Shown here: positions 15,710 through 22,349 of the stretch, piece by piece
Layout of the letters: every line of letters starts with the position of its first letter
Numbering within the stretch: the first letter of the stretch is position 1
Assembly: GCA_002452635.1 (NCBI GenBank)
Contig: DKEU01000167.1
Span: forward strand, 1-31,740
Source of the DNA: Desulfovibrionaceae bacterium UBA6814
GTDB taxonomy: Bacteria; Desulfobacterota; Desulfovibrionia; Desulfovibrionales; Desulfovibrionaceae
DNA: 31,740 bases
Direction of reading: 5' to 3'
Made by a program: the position numbers and the translations under genes
The notes under the pieces: model-generated
Database searches by the model: none
What the model was told of the DNA's origin: nothing
What the model saw: only the letters and a program-made list of their open reading frames with translations

Positions 15710-16855
15710 CTACCACTTGAACTGGGTGGTCTGGCGCCAGGTGTAGTAGGCCGGATCGCGGAAGTCGTCGATCAGGTGCGAGGTGAACTCCAGGCCGGTC
15801 TTCTCGAAGAACCGCTCCCAACCGATGCGCTCGGCCCAGTCGCCCAGCCGCTCGTACTTGTTGGCTTCGGCGGCGTAGGCGGTGACGATCTGGCGGAGCA
15901 CCTTGGCCAGGGTGGGCCAACGCGGGGGCTCGTTCGGGATGAAGGCGACCACGACCTTGGAGAACTTGGGACGGCTGATCCGGTTGGAGATCTTGCCGCC
16001 GGCCATGATGACCAGACCGTCGCCTTCCTTGTCGGAGAGCGGCAGGGCCGGGCACATGGTGTAGCAGTTGCCGCAGAACATGCAGCGGTCCTGCTTGATG
16101 GCCACGGTGTTGACCGTCTTGCCTTCGTGCTCGGTCTTGGTCGGGCGGATCGCGCCGGTGGGGCAGGCGGCCACGGCCAGCGGGATCTCGCAGATGTTGT
16201 CCAGCACCTTGTTGTCGATGATGGGCGGTTTGCGGTGGTAGCCCAGGATGGCGATGTCCGAGCAGTGCACGGCGCCGCACATGTTCAGGCAGCAGGCCAT
16301 GGACACGCGCACCGGGGCGGGCAGGTCCATCTTGGTGAAGTGCTCGAACAGCTCGTCCATGGCGACCTTCACGGTGCCCGAGGCGTCGGTGGCCGGGGTG
16401 TGGCAGTGCACCCAACCCTGGGTGTGCACGATGTTGGTGATGCCGGCGCCGGTGCCGCCCACGGGGAACTTGAAGGAGCCGCCCGCGAACTTGCGGGAGT
16501 TCAGGTCGGCCTTGAGCTCCTTGGCCTTGGCCAGGGTGTCGACCATGAACTCGACGTTGTTGCGGGTGGTCCAGCGGACGTAGCCGCCGCAGTACTTGTC
16601 GGCGATGTCGCAGACTTCGCGCAGCAGGGTCACGGAGATCAGGCGGGCGCCGCCGCAGCGCACGGTGTAGACCTCGTCGCCGCCCTTGGCCTTGTGCATG
16701 AGGATGCCGGCTTCGCAGATCTCGTGGTAGGCCCACTGGCCTTTATTCTTTTTGATGACGGGAGGATAGAACTCCTCGAAATGGCGCGGACCGATGTCGG
16801 TGATCCGGCCTTCCATGGGCTTGCTGGGATCGTATCCGGTAGAGATGAAAGCCAT
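15710..16855 (-). CDS. dsrB: Dissimilatory sulfite reductase beta subunit
   Basis: This 381-residue subunit of the cytoplasmic DsrAB complex performs the six-electron reduction of sulfite, with DsrC accepting the sulfur. Siroheme/[4Fe-4S] cysteines are seen as C151 (VHCHTP) and the CCLNMCGAVHC cluster (C188, C189, C193), at the positions reported for D. vulgaris DsrB. The inserted ferredoxin domain has C231 (ACPTGAI) and C258, C261, C264 and C268 (CMFCGNCYTMC). It lies 18 bases after dsrA with a strong AGGGGGAATG ribosome site before its ATG, which fits equal synthesis of the two subunits. DsrC is not in the window. Confidence 0.98.
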   Translation of the reverse strand: MAFISTGYDPSKPMEGRITDIGPRHFEEFYPPVIKKNKGQWAYHEICEAGILMHKAKGGDEVYTVRCGGARLISVTLLREVCDIADKYCGGYVRWTTRNNVEFMVDTLAKAKELKADLNSRKFAGGSFKFPVGGTGAGITNIVHTQGWVHCHTPATDASGTVKVAMDELFEHFTKMDLPAPVRVSMACCLNMCGAVHCSDIAILGYHRKPPIIDNKVLDNICEIPLAVAACPTGAIRPTKTEHEGKTVNTVAIKQDRCMFCGNCYTMCPALPLSDKEGDGLVIMAGGKISNRISRPKFSKVVVAFIPNEPPRWPTLAKVLRQIVTAYAAEANKYERLGDWAERIGWERFFEKTGLEFTSHLIDDFRDPAYYTWRQTTQFKW

Positions 16856-16873
16856 TTCTCATTCCCCCTTGGT

Positions 16874-18184
16874 TTAGAGCGCGTGCTTCTTGCGGTACAC
16901 GTTGATGTCGCGCTGCCAGCCGCCCGGGACGTCCTCTTCCTTCCAGAAGATGTAGGGGTTGGAGCGGGGCTCGAGAACGTGGCGCGCGTCGGCCTTGATG
17001 CCGGTGACCTCGAGCATCTTGGGGAAGCCCTGGCGCTTGATCAGCTCGCCGATGCGCTCGCGGTTCTTGCCTTCTTCCATCCACCAGTCCCACAGCTTCT
17101 CGATGACTTCCTTGATCTCGTCGTAGGGAGACTCGACGGGAACGAAGGGAACCAGCAGGGAGCCCATCTGCGCGCCGTCCAGGATGGGAGCCTTGGCGCC
17201 GACGAACAGGGACGCGCCGCGCTCGTCGCCGATGTGCAGGGCGCGGGGCATGGTGTTGATGCAGTGCATGCAGCGGGTGCATTCCTTGTTGTTGATCTTC
17301 AGGGCGCCATCGTAGCTCATGCACTTGGTCGGGCACAGGTCGATGACTTCCTTGACGATGTCGAACTTGCCCCACTTGGGGTTGTCGTGGGCGCCGGCAT
17401 TGGGCTTGAAGTCGCCCTTCACGTAGCCCTTCACGGCGTCCTGGTCGACCTTGATTTCGTCCTTCCAGGTGCCGATGACCGAGAAGTCGGAGCGGGCGAT
17501 GGAGGCCACGCAGCCGTTGGGGCAGCCGTCGAACTTGAACTTGAACTTGTAGGGGAACGCCGGCCGGTGCAGCTCATCCTGATAGTCGTTGGTCAGGGTG
17601 TGGCACAGGTCCTGGGTGTCGTAGCAGGCGAACTCGCACCGGGACTGGCCGAGGCAGTCGGCCGGGGTGCGCAGGTTGCCGCCCGAGCCGCCCAGGTCGG
17701 TGTTGAAGTCGTGGGTCAGGGTGTAGAAGATCTCTTCCAGCTGCGGGGTGGTGGTGCCCAGGCACACCAGGTCGCCGGTGGCGCCGTGCAGGTTCATCAG
17801 GCCCGAGCCGCGGAAGTCCCACAGGTCGGCCAGCTGGCGCAGGTACTTGGTGGTGTAGTACTTGCCTGCGGGCTGGTTGATGCGGATGGTGTGGAAGTGC
17901 GCCACACCGGGGAACTTCTCGGGGCTGTCCGAGTACCGGCCGATGACGCCGCCGCCGTAGCCGAACACGCCCACGATGCCGCCGTGCTTCCAGTGGGTCT
18001 CGCCGTCCACGTAGGACAGTTCGAGAGCGCCCAGCAGGTCGTCACAGACGTCCACCGGAATCTGATACTCGACCTTGCCCTCGTTGGCGTGCCTGAACTC
18101 GGCATGCTGTTTGATGTCGGACACGAAGCTGGGCCACGGCCCGCTTTCCAGCTGGTCCAACAACGGAGTTTGGTGCTTTGCCAT
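16874..18184 (-). CDS. dsrA: Dissimilatory sulfite reductase alpha subunit
   Basis: This 436-residue alpha subunit carries siroheme- and [4Fe-4S]-binding motifs C177, C183 (CEFAC region) and C221, C225 (GCPNGC), the same residue numbers as in D. vulgaris DsrA. A ferredoxin-type domain has C284 (LCPTKC) and C302, C305 and C308 (CTRCMHC). Full length is normal. The ATG at 18184 is preceded by GGAGGA at a 6-base gap. Codon use is strongly biased and more uniform than its neighbours, as expected for one of the most abundant proteins in a sulfate reducer. It is the first gene of dsrABD-cobB and has its own promoter about 150 bases upstream. Confidence 0.98.
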   Translation of the reverse strand: MAKHQTPLLDQLESGPWPSFVSDIKQHAEFRHANEGKVEYQIPVDVCDDLLGALELSYVDGETHWKHGGIVGVFGYGGGVIGRYSDSPEKFPGVAHFHTIRINQPAGKYYTTKYLRQLADLWDFRGSGLMNLHGATGDLVCLGTTTPQLEEIFYTLTHDFNTDLGGSGGNLRTPADCLGQSRCEFACYDTQDLCHTLTNDYQDELHRPAFPYKFKFKFDGCPNGCVASIARSDFSVIGTWKDEIKVDQDAVKGYVKGDFKPNAGAHDNPKWGKFDIVKEVIDLCPTKCMSYDGALKINNKECTRCMHCINTMPRALHIGDERGASLFVGAKAPILDGAQMGSLLVPFVPVESPYDEIKEVIEKLWDWWMEEGKNRERIGELIKRQGFPKMLEVTGIKADARHVLEPRSNPYIFWKEEDVPGGWQRDINVYRKKHAL

Positions 18185-18234
18185 CCTACTTCCTCCATTG
18201 TGTGTGATGGTTGTCGCCTGTGCACAATGCCGCT

Positions 18235-18250
18235 CCGCGCGGGTGCGCGG
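18235..18250 (-). other. GC-rich stem-loop in the dsrA leader
   Basis: CCGCGC (18235-18240) pairs with GCGCGG (18245-18250) around a 4-base loop, about 50 bases before the dsrA start codon. It lies within the predicted 5' untranslated RNA and might stabilise the message. Confidence 0.35.
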
Positions 18251-18301
18251 CTTGGCGGCGTATCCCCTGGGAAACGGAAGCTGAGAAAGAACCCGGCACT
18301 T

Positions 18302-18315
18302 CGTGAATTTTCACG
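18302..18315. promoter_or_regulatory. Perfect palindrome just downstream of the dsr promoter
   Basis: CGTGAA (18302-18307), TT, TTCACG (18310-18315) form an exact inverted repeat at about +10 to +23 from the predicted dsr start. The 2-base gap is too small for an RNA loop, so a DNA operator is more likely. Half-sites resemble the GTGAA/TTCAC of Rex sites, but Rex sites usually have a 4-base gap and CRP sites a 6-base gap between GTGA and TCAC. The protein that binds is therefore unknown. Confidence 0.4.
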
Positions 18316-18331
18316 CAAGTACAGAATCCCG

Positions 18332-18360
18332 ACGCTAAAGGCAAAGCCGTCCCTTGTCAA
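18332..18360 (-). promoter_or_regulatory. Candidate sigma-70 promoter of the dsr operon
   Basis: On the minus strand, a perfect TTGACA (18355-18360) is followed after 17 bases by TAGCGT (18332-18337). Transcription would start near 18325 and give a leader of about 140 bases. The gmhA promoter candidate has the same TAGCGT -10 at the same spacing, which supports both. An 11-base palindrome CACGGTCCGTG (18409-18419) lies about 50 bases upstream and could be an activator site. Confidence 0.6.
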
Positions 18361-18518
18361 TATGTGGGGCGGCTAAGCGGGGGTTCTCCGCGGGTTTTCT
18401 TTCCCCGGCACGGTCCGTGACGGGGCCCGGGAGGCGCCAGAATATGTTCCGTTCGTTTCTACCGGAAATCGGGCAAAACACAAGATGCCCCGGGGCCGGG
18501 CAGGGGGGACCGGGCAGG

Positions 18519-18555
18519 AAAAGGGCGTCCCTTGCGCGAGAGCAAAGGGACGCCC
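18519..18555 (-). terminator. Strong intrinsic terminator
   Basis: On the minus strand an 11-base-pair stem (plus strand GGGCGTCCCTT at 18523-18533 and AAGGGACGCCC at 18545-18555) with an 11-base loop is followed by TTTT. It separates the cyclic-nucleotide-binding gene (and the candidate RNA) from the dsr promoter. The plus-strand side has no U tract, so it works in one direction. Confidence 0.75.
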
Positions 18556-18666
18556 AGATGGTCAGGACGGCCAGCGGCGTCGATTTTCAGGTCGTCGTCA
18601 GGGTCTCTGCGGGGATACGCCGCCCGGAGGAGAACCAGGTCAGGGGCGAGGGTGAGAGCCGTCCTG
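18519..18666 (-). ncRNA. Candidate Fur-controlled small RNA
   Basis: A promoter-like pair (18673-18700) with a Fur-box-like sequence over its -10 would start an RNA near 18666 that ends at the strong terminator at 18519-18555, about 148 bases. No credible reading frame with a ribosome site lies inside: the only open frame begins within the promoter and runs through the terminator. The RNA contains CTCCTCC, which could pair with purine-rich ribosome sites such as those of dsrA and the upstream gene, but such pairing is generic. It might instead be a 3' UTR fragment of the cyclic-nucleotide-binding gene. Function is unknown. Confidence 0.42.
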
Positions 18667-18668
18667 TC

Positions 18669-18700
18669 GAGAATGATAATCACCCTCACTCGACGGTCAA
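18669..18700 (-). promoter_or_regulatory. Fur-box-like site overlapping a promoter
   Basis: Plus-strand bases 18669-18687 match the classical 19-base Fur box (GATAATGATAATCATTATC) at 15 of 19 positions, with the left half TGATAAT intact and the right half weaker. On the minus strand TTGACC (18695-18700), a 16-base spacer and TATCAT (18673-18678) form a promoter. The Fur box covers the -10, the usual arrangement for iron-dependent repression. Confidence 0.55.
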
Positions 18701-18743
18701 TACCTTTGCCACGAAATTCACGAGCAAGGGGAGAGGGGGGGGA

Positions 18744-19367
18744 CTACCCGCCGTTGCCCTTGCGCTTGGACATGACCTTGTTCATGAAGTCCGCGGGGTC
18801 CGAGAGCACCAGGGACTTCTCGCCTCCGCCCTTGGCCTGCACCGCGATGAGCCCGTCGTCGGCCAGCATCATGAGGGCCTTCTCCACCGATTCCGCCGGG
18901 GTGTTGAAGGACGTGGACAGGGAGTTCACCGCGTTCAGCCAGTTGATCTCCCCGGCCCCGCTCTTGCCCATGAGGTCCAGGACCCCCACGATGCCCTGGA
19001 AGATGTTGGGCGCGCGCATGGCCTTGGCCGTGGCGGTCTTGAGCCGGTAGACCATGACGTTCAGGATGGTGGAGATCATCTGCGGCGACTTGCGCATGTA
19101 GTCCTCGAAGTCCGCCTTCTTGATCTCCACCACCTTGGAGTCCTCCAGGGCCACGGCGGTGGCGGTGCGGCGCTCGTCGCCCAGCAGGATGGCCATCTCC
19201 CCGAAGATGGACACCGGCTTGAGCACGGCCAGGACCTTCTTCTTGCCGTCCAGGATCTTGGATATCTCCACCCGTCCTTCCTTGAGCAGGTAGGCGCACT
19301 CGCCCTTGCTGTTCTCCTGGAAGATCACGGAGTATTTGAGGAAGTTCTTAACCATGAAGGTAGACAT
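18744..19367 (-). CDS. Cyclic nucleotide-binding domain protein, CRP/FNR-like
   Basis: This 207-residue protein has an N-terminal cNMP-binding beta-roll (residues about 5-115) with a recognisable phosphate-binding cassette, FGEMAILLGDERRTATA, close to the FGE...R(S/T)A of cAMP-binding proteins. A linker helix follows (ISTILNVMVYRLKTA), then a C-terminal part that may be a divergent winged helix (TPAESVEKALMMLADDGLIAV). I do not see a standard HTH_Crp motif, so DNA binding is uncertain. I chose the ATG at 19367 because GGAGGA lies just upstream and because a promoter candidate covers the longer start at 19460. It is upstream of and co-directional with dsrA but separated by a terminator. It could regulate dsr, but nothing here proves it. 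Confidence 0.83.
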   Translation of the reverse strand: MSTFMVKNFLKYSVIFQENSKGECAYLLKEGRVEISKILDGKKKVLAVLKPVSIFGEMAILLGDERRTATAVALEDSKVVEIKKADFEDYMRKSPQMISTILNVMVYRLKTATAKAMRAPNIFQGIVGVLDLMGKSGAGEINWLNAVNSLSTSFNTPAESVEKALMMLADDGLIAVQAKGGGEKSLVLSDPADFMNKVMSKRKGNGG

Positions 19368-19431
19368 GCTTCCTCCTTGACGCGGCGGCCCGGGACGGGC
19401 CGCTACGGGTGGCGGTCGGGAATTTCCCCGC

Positions 19432-19460
19432 ATACTAGATGATTTCAGGGCGATGGACAA
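19432..19460 (-). promoter_or_regulatory. Candidate promoter of the cyclic nucleotide-binding gene
   Basis: On the minus strand TTGTCC (19455-19460), a 17-base spacer and TAGTAT (19432-19437) form a sigma-70-type promoter. Transcription would start near 19425, about 58 bases before the chosen start codon. Confidence 0.5.
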
Positions 19461-19524
19461 CGATTACCACGCAACCCGGCGGGAGGGGGCCAAAAAGCGG
19501 CCAGGGAATGGGTTGGCGCATTCC

Positions 19525-19616
19525 GGTCGCGAGGCGCGACCAGGAGCTGGCATGCCGAAACGGCATCCCAGCGGAACGCATAAGAGCGAGTAAGCCTTTT
19601 CAGGCTAACTCGCTCT
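19525..19616. repeat. Three successive stem-loops upstream of the cyclic nucleotide-binding gene
   Basis: The stems are GGTCGCG/CGCGACC (19525-19541, 3-base loop); GCTGG-c-ATGCCG/CGGCAT-c-CCAGC (19546-19572, AAA loop, one mismatch); and AGAGCGAGT-a-AGCC/GGCT-a-ACTCGCTCT (19583-19616, 6-base loop, one mismatch). The last includes the stop of the lipoprotein gene and probably helps end its transcript, though a U tract is lacking on that strand. Confidence 0.6.
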
Positions 19617-20133
19617 AAAAACGGGACAGGGCGCTTTCGCTGGCGAAGAAGATCCGGGCCGGCGCGGCGTTGCCCTGGGCCTGGGGATCGCGCTCCGCGG
19701 CGTTCATGGAGTAGCCGAAGGTCACGAAGAGCTTGGCGTCCTTGCTGCGGGGCGGGAAGGGCTTGAGGATGAACTCGAACTCCACCCCGGTGTTCCGGTC
19801 CAGGGGCCGGGACTGGTAGACCCGGGAGGCCCGGGCCAGGACCTGGCCCTGCTCGTCGCAGAGGTAGGCCTCGAACCACAGGTCCCGGGCGTAGGCCACC
19901 CACTCCGGCACCTCGGCGGTGGGCAGGGCGTGGCCCTTGATCCCGTACTGGTCGGGCAGTTGCACCACGTCGTAGGAGAAGCGCCAGTACCGCATGGCCA
20001 GGGACTGGCCAGGGGCCACGCTCCAGGGGGCGCGGGCCAGGTGGCGGACGGTCAGGGTGGAGCAGGCCGCCAGGAGCAGGGCGGCGAGGAAGGCGGCGAG
20101 AACGAAGGCTGTGCGGCGGCCGGTGCGGGCCAT
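19615..20133 (-). CDS. Putative lipoprotein of unknown function
   Basis: This 172-residue protein has a lipoprotein signal peptide: MARTGRR, a hydrophobic stretch and the lipobox LLAAC, with the modified Cys near residue 24. The mature part has beta-rich segments (MRYWRFSYDVVQLP, EFEFILKPFPPRSKDAKLFVTFGYS) and no family I recognise. Start choice: the ATG at 20133 has GGAG at a 5-base gap and gives a normal signal peptide. A TTG at 20157 would add 8 residues and lacks a ribosome site. Neighbours give no functional hint. Hairpin arrays lie on both sides, so it is probably transcribed alone. The final residues overlap a terminator-like stem. Confidence 0.75.
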   Translation of the reverse strand: MARTGRRTAFVLAAFLAALLLAACSTLTVRHLARAPWSVAPGQSLAMRYWRFSYDVVQLPDQYGIKGHALPTAEVPEWVAYARDLWFEAYLCDEQGQVLARASRVYQSRPLDRNTGVEFEFILKPFPPRSKDAKLFVTFGYSMNAAERDPQAQGNAAPARIFFASESALSRF

Positions 20134-20155
20134 CGGAGCTCCAGAGGTCGGTGTC

Positions 20156-20288
20156 AAAAGCGAGGGTTACCCTCGCCCAGGCAACCGCCCCGCAGGATGC
20201 GGGGCCGGGCGCGGTGCGCCCGCGAGGCCGGGGAAAACCACGTTTTTCCCTGGCCGAGGGCGGAAAACGCCAGGAAGGCGTTTTCCGC
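20156..20288. repeat. Array of five stem-loops filling an intergenic region
   Basis: Five consecutive inverted repeats occupy 20160-20288: GCGAGG/CCTCGC (20160-20176); GCCCCGCA/TGCGGGGC (20187-20205); CGGGCGC/GCGCCCG (20206-20222); GGCC-g-GGGAAAA/TTTTCCC-t-GGCC (20226-20255); and a perfect 12-base stem GCGGAAAACGCC/GGCGTTTTCCGC (20260-20288). The first is followed on the minus strand by TTTT (20156-20159), a plausible intrinsic terminator for the YkgJ-like gene. The fifth begins at that gene's stop codon. The density of structure is far above ordinary spacers. Confidence 0.65.
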
Positions 20289-20893
20289 TAGATGCTTGGA
20301 GGACCTTGTACCAGCATCTCGGCCAGAGTCAAATCCACCCGGGGCAGGCGGCCGGCGCGCGGGCCCAGGAAATCCCGCTCCAGGGCGGCCAGCTCGCGGT
20401 AGAGCGGGGTGCGGTCCAGGACCGGGGCCTGGCCCGCGGCTGCGGCCAGCTCCTGGTGCCGCCAGCAGCCCGGGAAGGACTGGGCCGGCCGGCCGGGTGT
20501 CTGCAGCACGTGGGACACCCCGTGCAGCCGGCAGATCATGAGCCGGTGGGCGTACAGGCCGCAGCGGCCCCCGCCCCCCTCTTCCCCTTCCTGGGTGATG
20601 AGCGGGCACATGGCCGCCGGGGTCTCGCCCCGGGCCAGGGCCGCGCGGGCCGCATCCACGTAGTCCCGGGCCCGGGCCAGGAAGGCCTCGCGTTGCCCGG
20701 CGGGCAGGGCGGCGACGCCCTTCCACAGAAAGGCCCACTCCACGTAGGTGTGGTGCTGGAAAAAGCTGGTGCAGCAGTTCTGCGGGCAGCCGGCGCAGGT
20801 GAAGGAGAGCGGCCGAGCTGCGGCGTCGTACTCGCGCTGCATGCGGGCGTAGAGCGCCTCCAGGCGGCGGAACACCCCGAGCCTACGCGACAC
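20288..20893 (-). CDS. YkgJ-type cysteine cluster protein
   Basis: This 201-residue soluble protein has the YkgJ/UPF0153-like metal motif C-x2-C-x3-CC near residues 33-41 (CAGCPQNCC), followed by further cysteines (MCPLIT, GGRCGLYAHRLMICRLHG, FPGCW). Together these look like the zinc- or iron-sulfur-chelating family CxxCxxxCC. Members have no settled function, and some help modify or mature other proteins. The GTG start at 20893 overlaps the end of the kinase gene by 11 bases and has GAGG upstream, so the two are translationally coupled. It ends in the first stem of a hairpin array. A role linked to the kinase is possible but not shown. Confidence 0.75.
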   Translation of the reverse strand: MSRRLGVFRRLEALYARMQREYDAAARPLSFTCAGCPQNCCTSFFQHHTYVEWAFLWKGVAALPAGQREAFLARARDYVDAARAALARGETPAAMCPLITQEGEEGGGGRCGLYAHRLMICRLHGVSHVLQTPGRPAQSFPGCWRHQELAAAAGQAPVLDRTPLYRELAALERDFLGPRAGRLPRVDLTLAEMLVQGPPSI

Positions 20894-21434
20894 GGTCGAA
20901 TCCTCGCCCGGCGAGCCAGTCCAGGATGCCCGCGGCGCAGGCCGCCGGGTCCCGGCCGCAGGAGTCCAGGGTGAAGTCCGCGGCCGCGCGGTACAGGGGC
21001 TCGCGTTCGGCCACCAGCTCGGCCAGGGTCTGGCCGGGGGCGATGCACAGGCCCCGCTGCGGGTTGTGCGCCACCCGGGCGGCCACGTTGTCCAGGTCCG
21101 CGTAGAGGTGGACCACCGGCCCCAGGAACTTGAGCCGCGCCACCGCGCGCGGGCTGTAGACCACGCTGCCGCCGGTGGAGACCACGCAGCGGGTCACGTC
21201 CAGGGCGCAGACCAGGGCCTCCTCCGCGGCCAGGAAGCGCTCCCGGCCGAGCAGGTCGTAGGCGGCCTGCAGGGGCCGGCTGTAGGCGGCGCTGATGAGG
21301 TCGTCGGTGTCCAGGTGGCCGAAGCCCAGGCCCTCGGCCACCAGCCGGCCCACGGTGCTCTTGCCCGCCCCGGCCATCCCGATGAGGGTCACGCAGGGCG
21401 GCCGGGAGGGGGGGGAGAAGGTGGTCATTGGCAT
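20883..21434 (-). CDS. Shikimate kinase family protein, substrate uncertain
   Basis: This 183-residue P-loop kinase has the shikimate kinase fold: Walker A GMAGAGKS (residues 19-26), the DTD motif (42-44), STGGS (86-90), a LID region with R127 and EREPLY with R144. Against E. coli AroK two residues that hold shikimate are changed. The Arg in GEEGFR is leucine here (GRERFL, L68), and the third Gly of the GGG motif is Ser (S90). These changes argue against shikimate as substrate. A homoserine kinase role is one candidate. ATP binding residues look intact. The ATG at 21434 was chosen; M3 (21428) is an alternative, and neither has a strong ribosome site. It is the first gene of a pair with the YkgJ-like gene. 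Confidence 0.85.
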   Translation of the reverse strand: MPMTTFSPPSRPPCVTLIGMAGAGKSTVGRLVAEGLGFGHLDTDDLISAAYSRPLQAAYDLLGRERFLAAEEALVCALDVTRCVVSTGGSVVYSPRAVARLKFLGPVVHLYADLDNVAARVAHNPQRGLCIAPGQTLAELVAEREPLYRAAADFTLDSCGRDPAACAAGILDWLAGRGFDRVA

Positions 21435-21463
21435 GGCGGGAGCCCGTCTATGTGTCCTGGTTC

Positions 21464-21590
21464 AGCAGGCCGTTCAAAAACCGCGAGGGCAAGGCGCGAG
21501 AATCCGTCGAGGCCGAAGCGTATTCGACATACGTGAGGGTTCGACGGGTTTGAAGCAACGCAGCCATCGCGGGATTTTCAACGGCCTGCT
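21464..21590. repeat. 127-base cruciform-type palindromic element
   Basis: The outer arms AGCAGGCCGTT (21464-21474) and AACGGCCTGCT (21580-21590) are exact, and pairing continues through A/T tracts to CCGCGA (21481-21486) and TCGCGG (21567-21572). Inside are CCGTCGA (21504-21510) with TCGACGG (21541-21547) and CGTAT/ATACG (21519-21533). The right end contains the livF stop. It looks like the long palindromic intergenic repeats I recall from Desulfovibrio-type genomes and may act as a terminator. Confidence 0.7.
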
Positions 21591-22323
21591 ACCCGCCCAG
21601 GTAGGCCTTCTTGACCTCGGGGTTCTCCATGAGCTCCACGCCCGAGCCCTGGGCCACGATCTGGCCGGTGTCCATCACGTAGCCGCGGTGGGCGAACTGC
21701 AGGGCCAGGCGGGCGTTCTGCTCCACCAGGAGGATGGTCATGCCCTCCTGGTTCAGGGTCTTCAGCGTCCGGAACATGTCGTACATGAGCAGCGGCGCGA
21801 GCCCCATGGAGGGCTCGTCCAGGAGCAGGAAGGTGCACTTGCTCATGAGCGCCCGGCCCACGGCCAGCATCTGCTGTTCGCCGCCGGAGAGCGACTCGGA
21901 GCGCTGCTTCTTGCGCTCGGCCAGGCGGGGAAACAGGCTGAAGATGCGCTCGTAGTCCCGGGCCACGTTCTCGGTGTCCTTGCGGGAGTAGGTGGCCAGC
22001 TCCAGGTTCTCGAATACGGTGAGGTTGCCGAAGATGTGCCGGCCCTCGGGCACCAGGGCCACGCCCAGGTTGCGCACCAGGTCCTGGGGCTCGGTCTTGA
22101 GGATGCTCTGCCCGCGCAGTTGGATGTCGCCGGCCGTGACCCGCGGGGCCTCGGGCGGGGGCAGGCGGGTGATGGAGTGCAGGGTGGTGGTCTTGCCCGC
22201 GCCGTTGGCGCCGATGAGGGTCACGATCTCGCCCTCGTGCACGGTGAAGGACAGGCCGTGCAGGGCCTCGATGTTGCCGTACTTGACGTGGAGGTTCTCC
22301 ACCGAAAGCAGGGGGGTGCTCAT
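21589..22323 (-). CDS. livF: Branched-chain amino acid ABC transporter ATPase LivF
   Basis: This 244-residue ABC ATPase energises uptake of branched-chain or related amino acids. It has Walker A GANGAGKT, the LivF-type EGRHIFGNLTVFENLE region, signature SLSGGEQQ, Walker B LLLDEPSMGLAP and the H-loop region. The ATG at 22323 begins MSTPLLSVENLHV, the usual N-terminus. It is the last gene of the liv cluster, 26 bases after livG, and its stop codon lies in the long palindromic element that may end the operon transcript. Confidence 0.95.
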   Translation of the reverse strand: MSTPLLSVENLHVKYGNIEALHGLSFTVHEGEIVTLIGANGAGKTTTLHSITRLPPPEAPRVTAGDIQLRGQSILKTEPQDLVRNLGVALVPEGRHIFGNLTVFENLELATYSRKDTENVARDYERIFSLFPRLAERKKQRSESLSGGEQQMLAVGRALMSKCTFLLLDEPSMGLAPLLMYDMFRTLKTLNQEGMTILLVEQNARLALQFAHRGYVMDTGQIVAQGSGVELMENPEVKKAYLGG

Positions 22324-22349
22324 ATCCGTCCCTTGCGGCCGCGGCCTGC

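Noticed and set aside
15659..18376. A 905-codon open frame on the plus strand
   Set aside because: It is antisense to dsrA and dsrB, whose products have all expected cysteines. The plus-strand product is low-complexity and domain-free.
18459..18689. A 76-codon minus-strand frame upstream of dsrA
   Set aside because: It starts inside the Fur-box promoter, runs through a strong terminator and has no ribosome site, so it is not a credible gene.
20129..20159. TTGACA on the minus strand (20152-20157) as a lipoprotein gene promoter
   Set aside because: A -10 at the right distance would fall on the start codon, so it cannot serve the gene as called. The Ts are better explained as the tail of a terminator.
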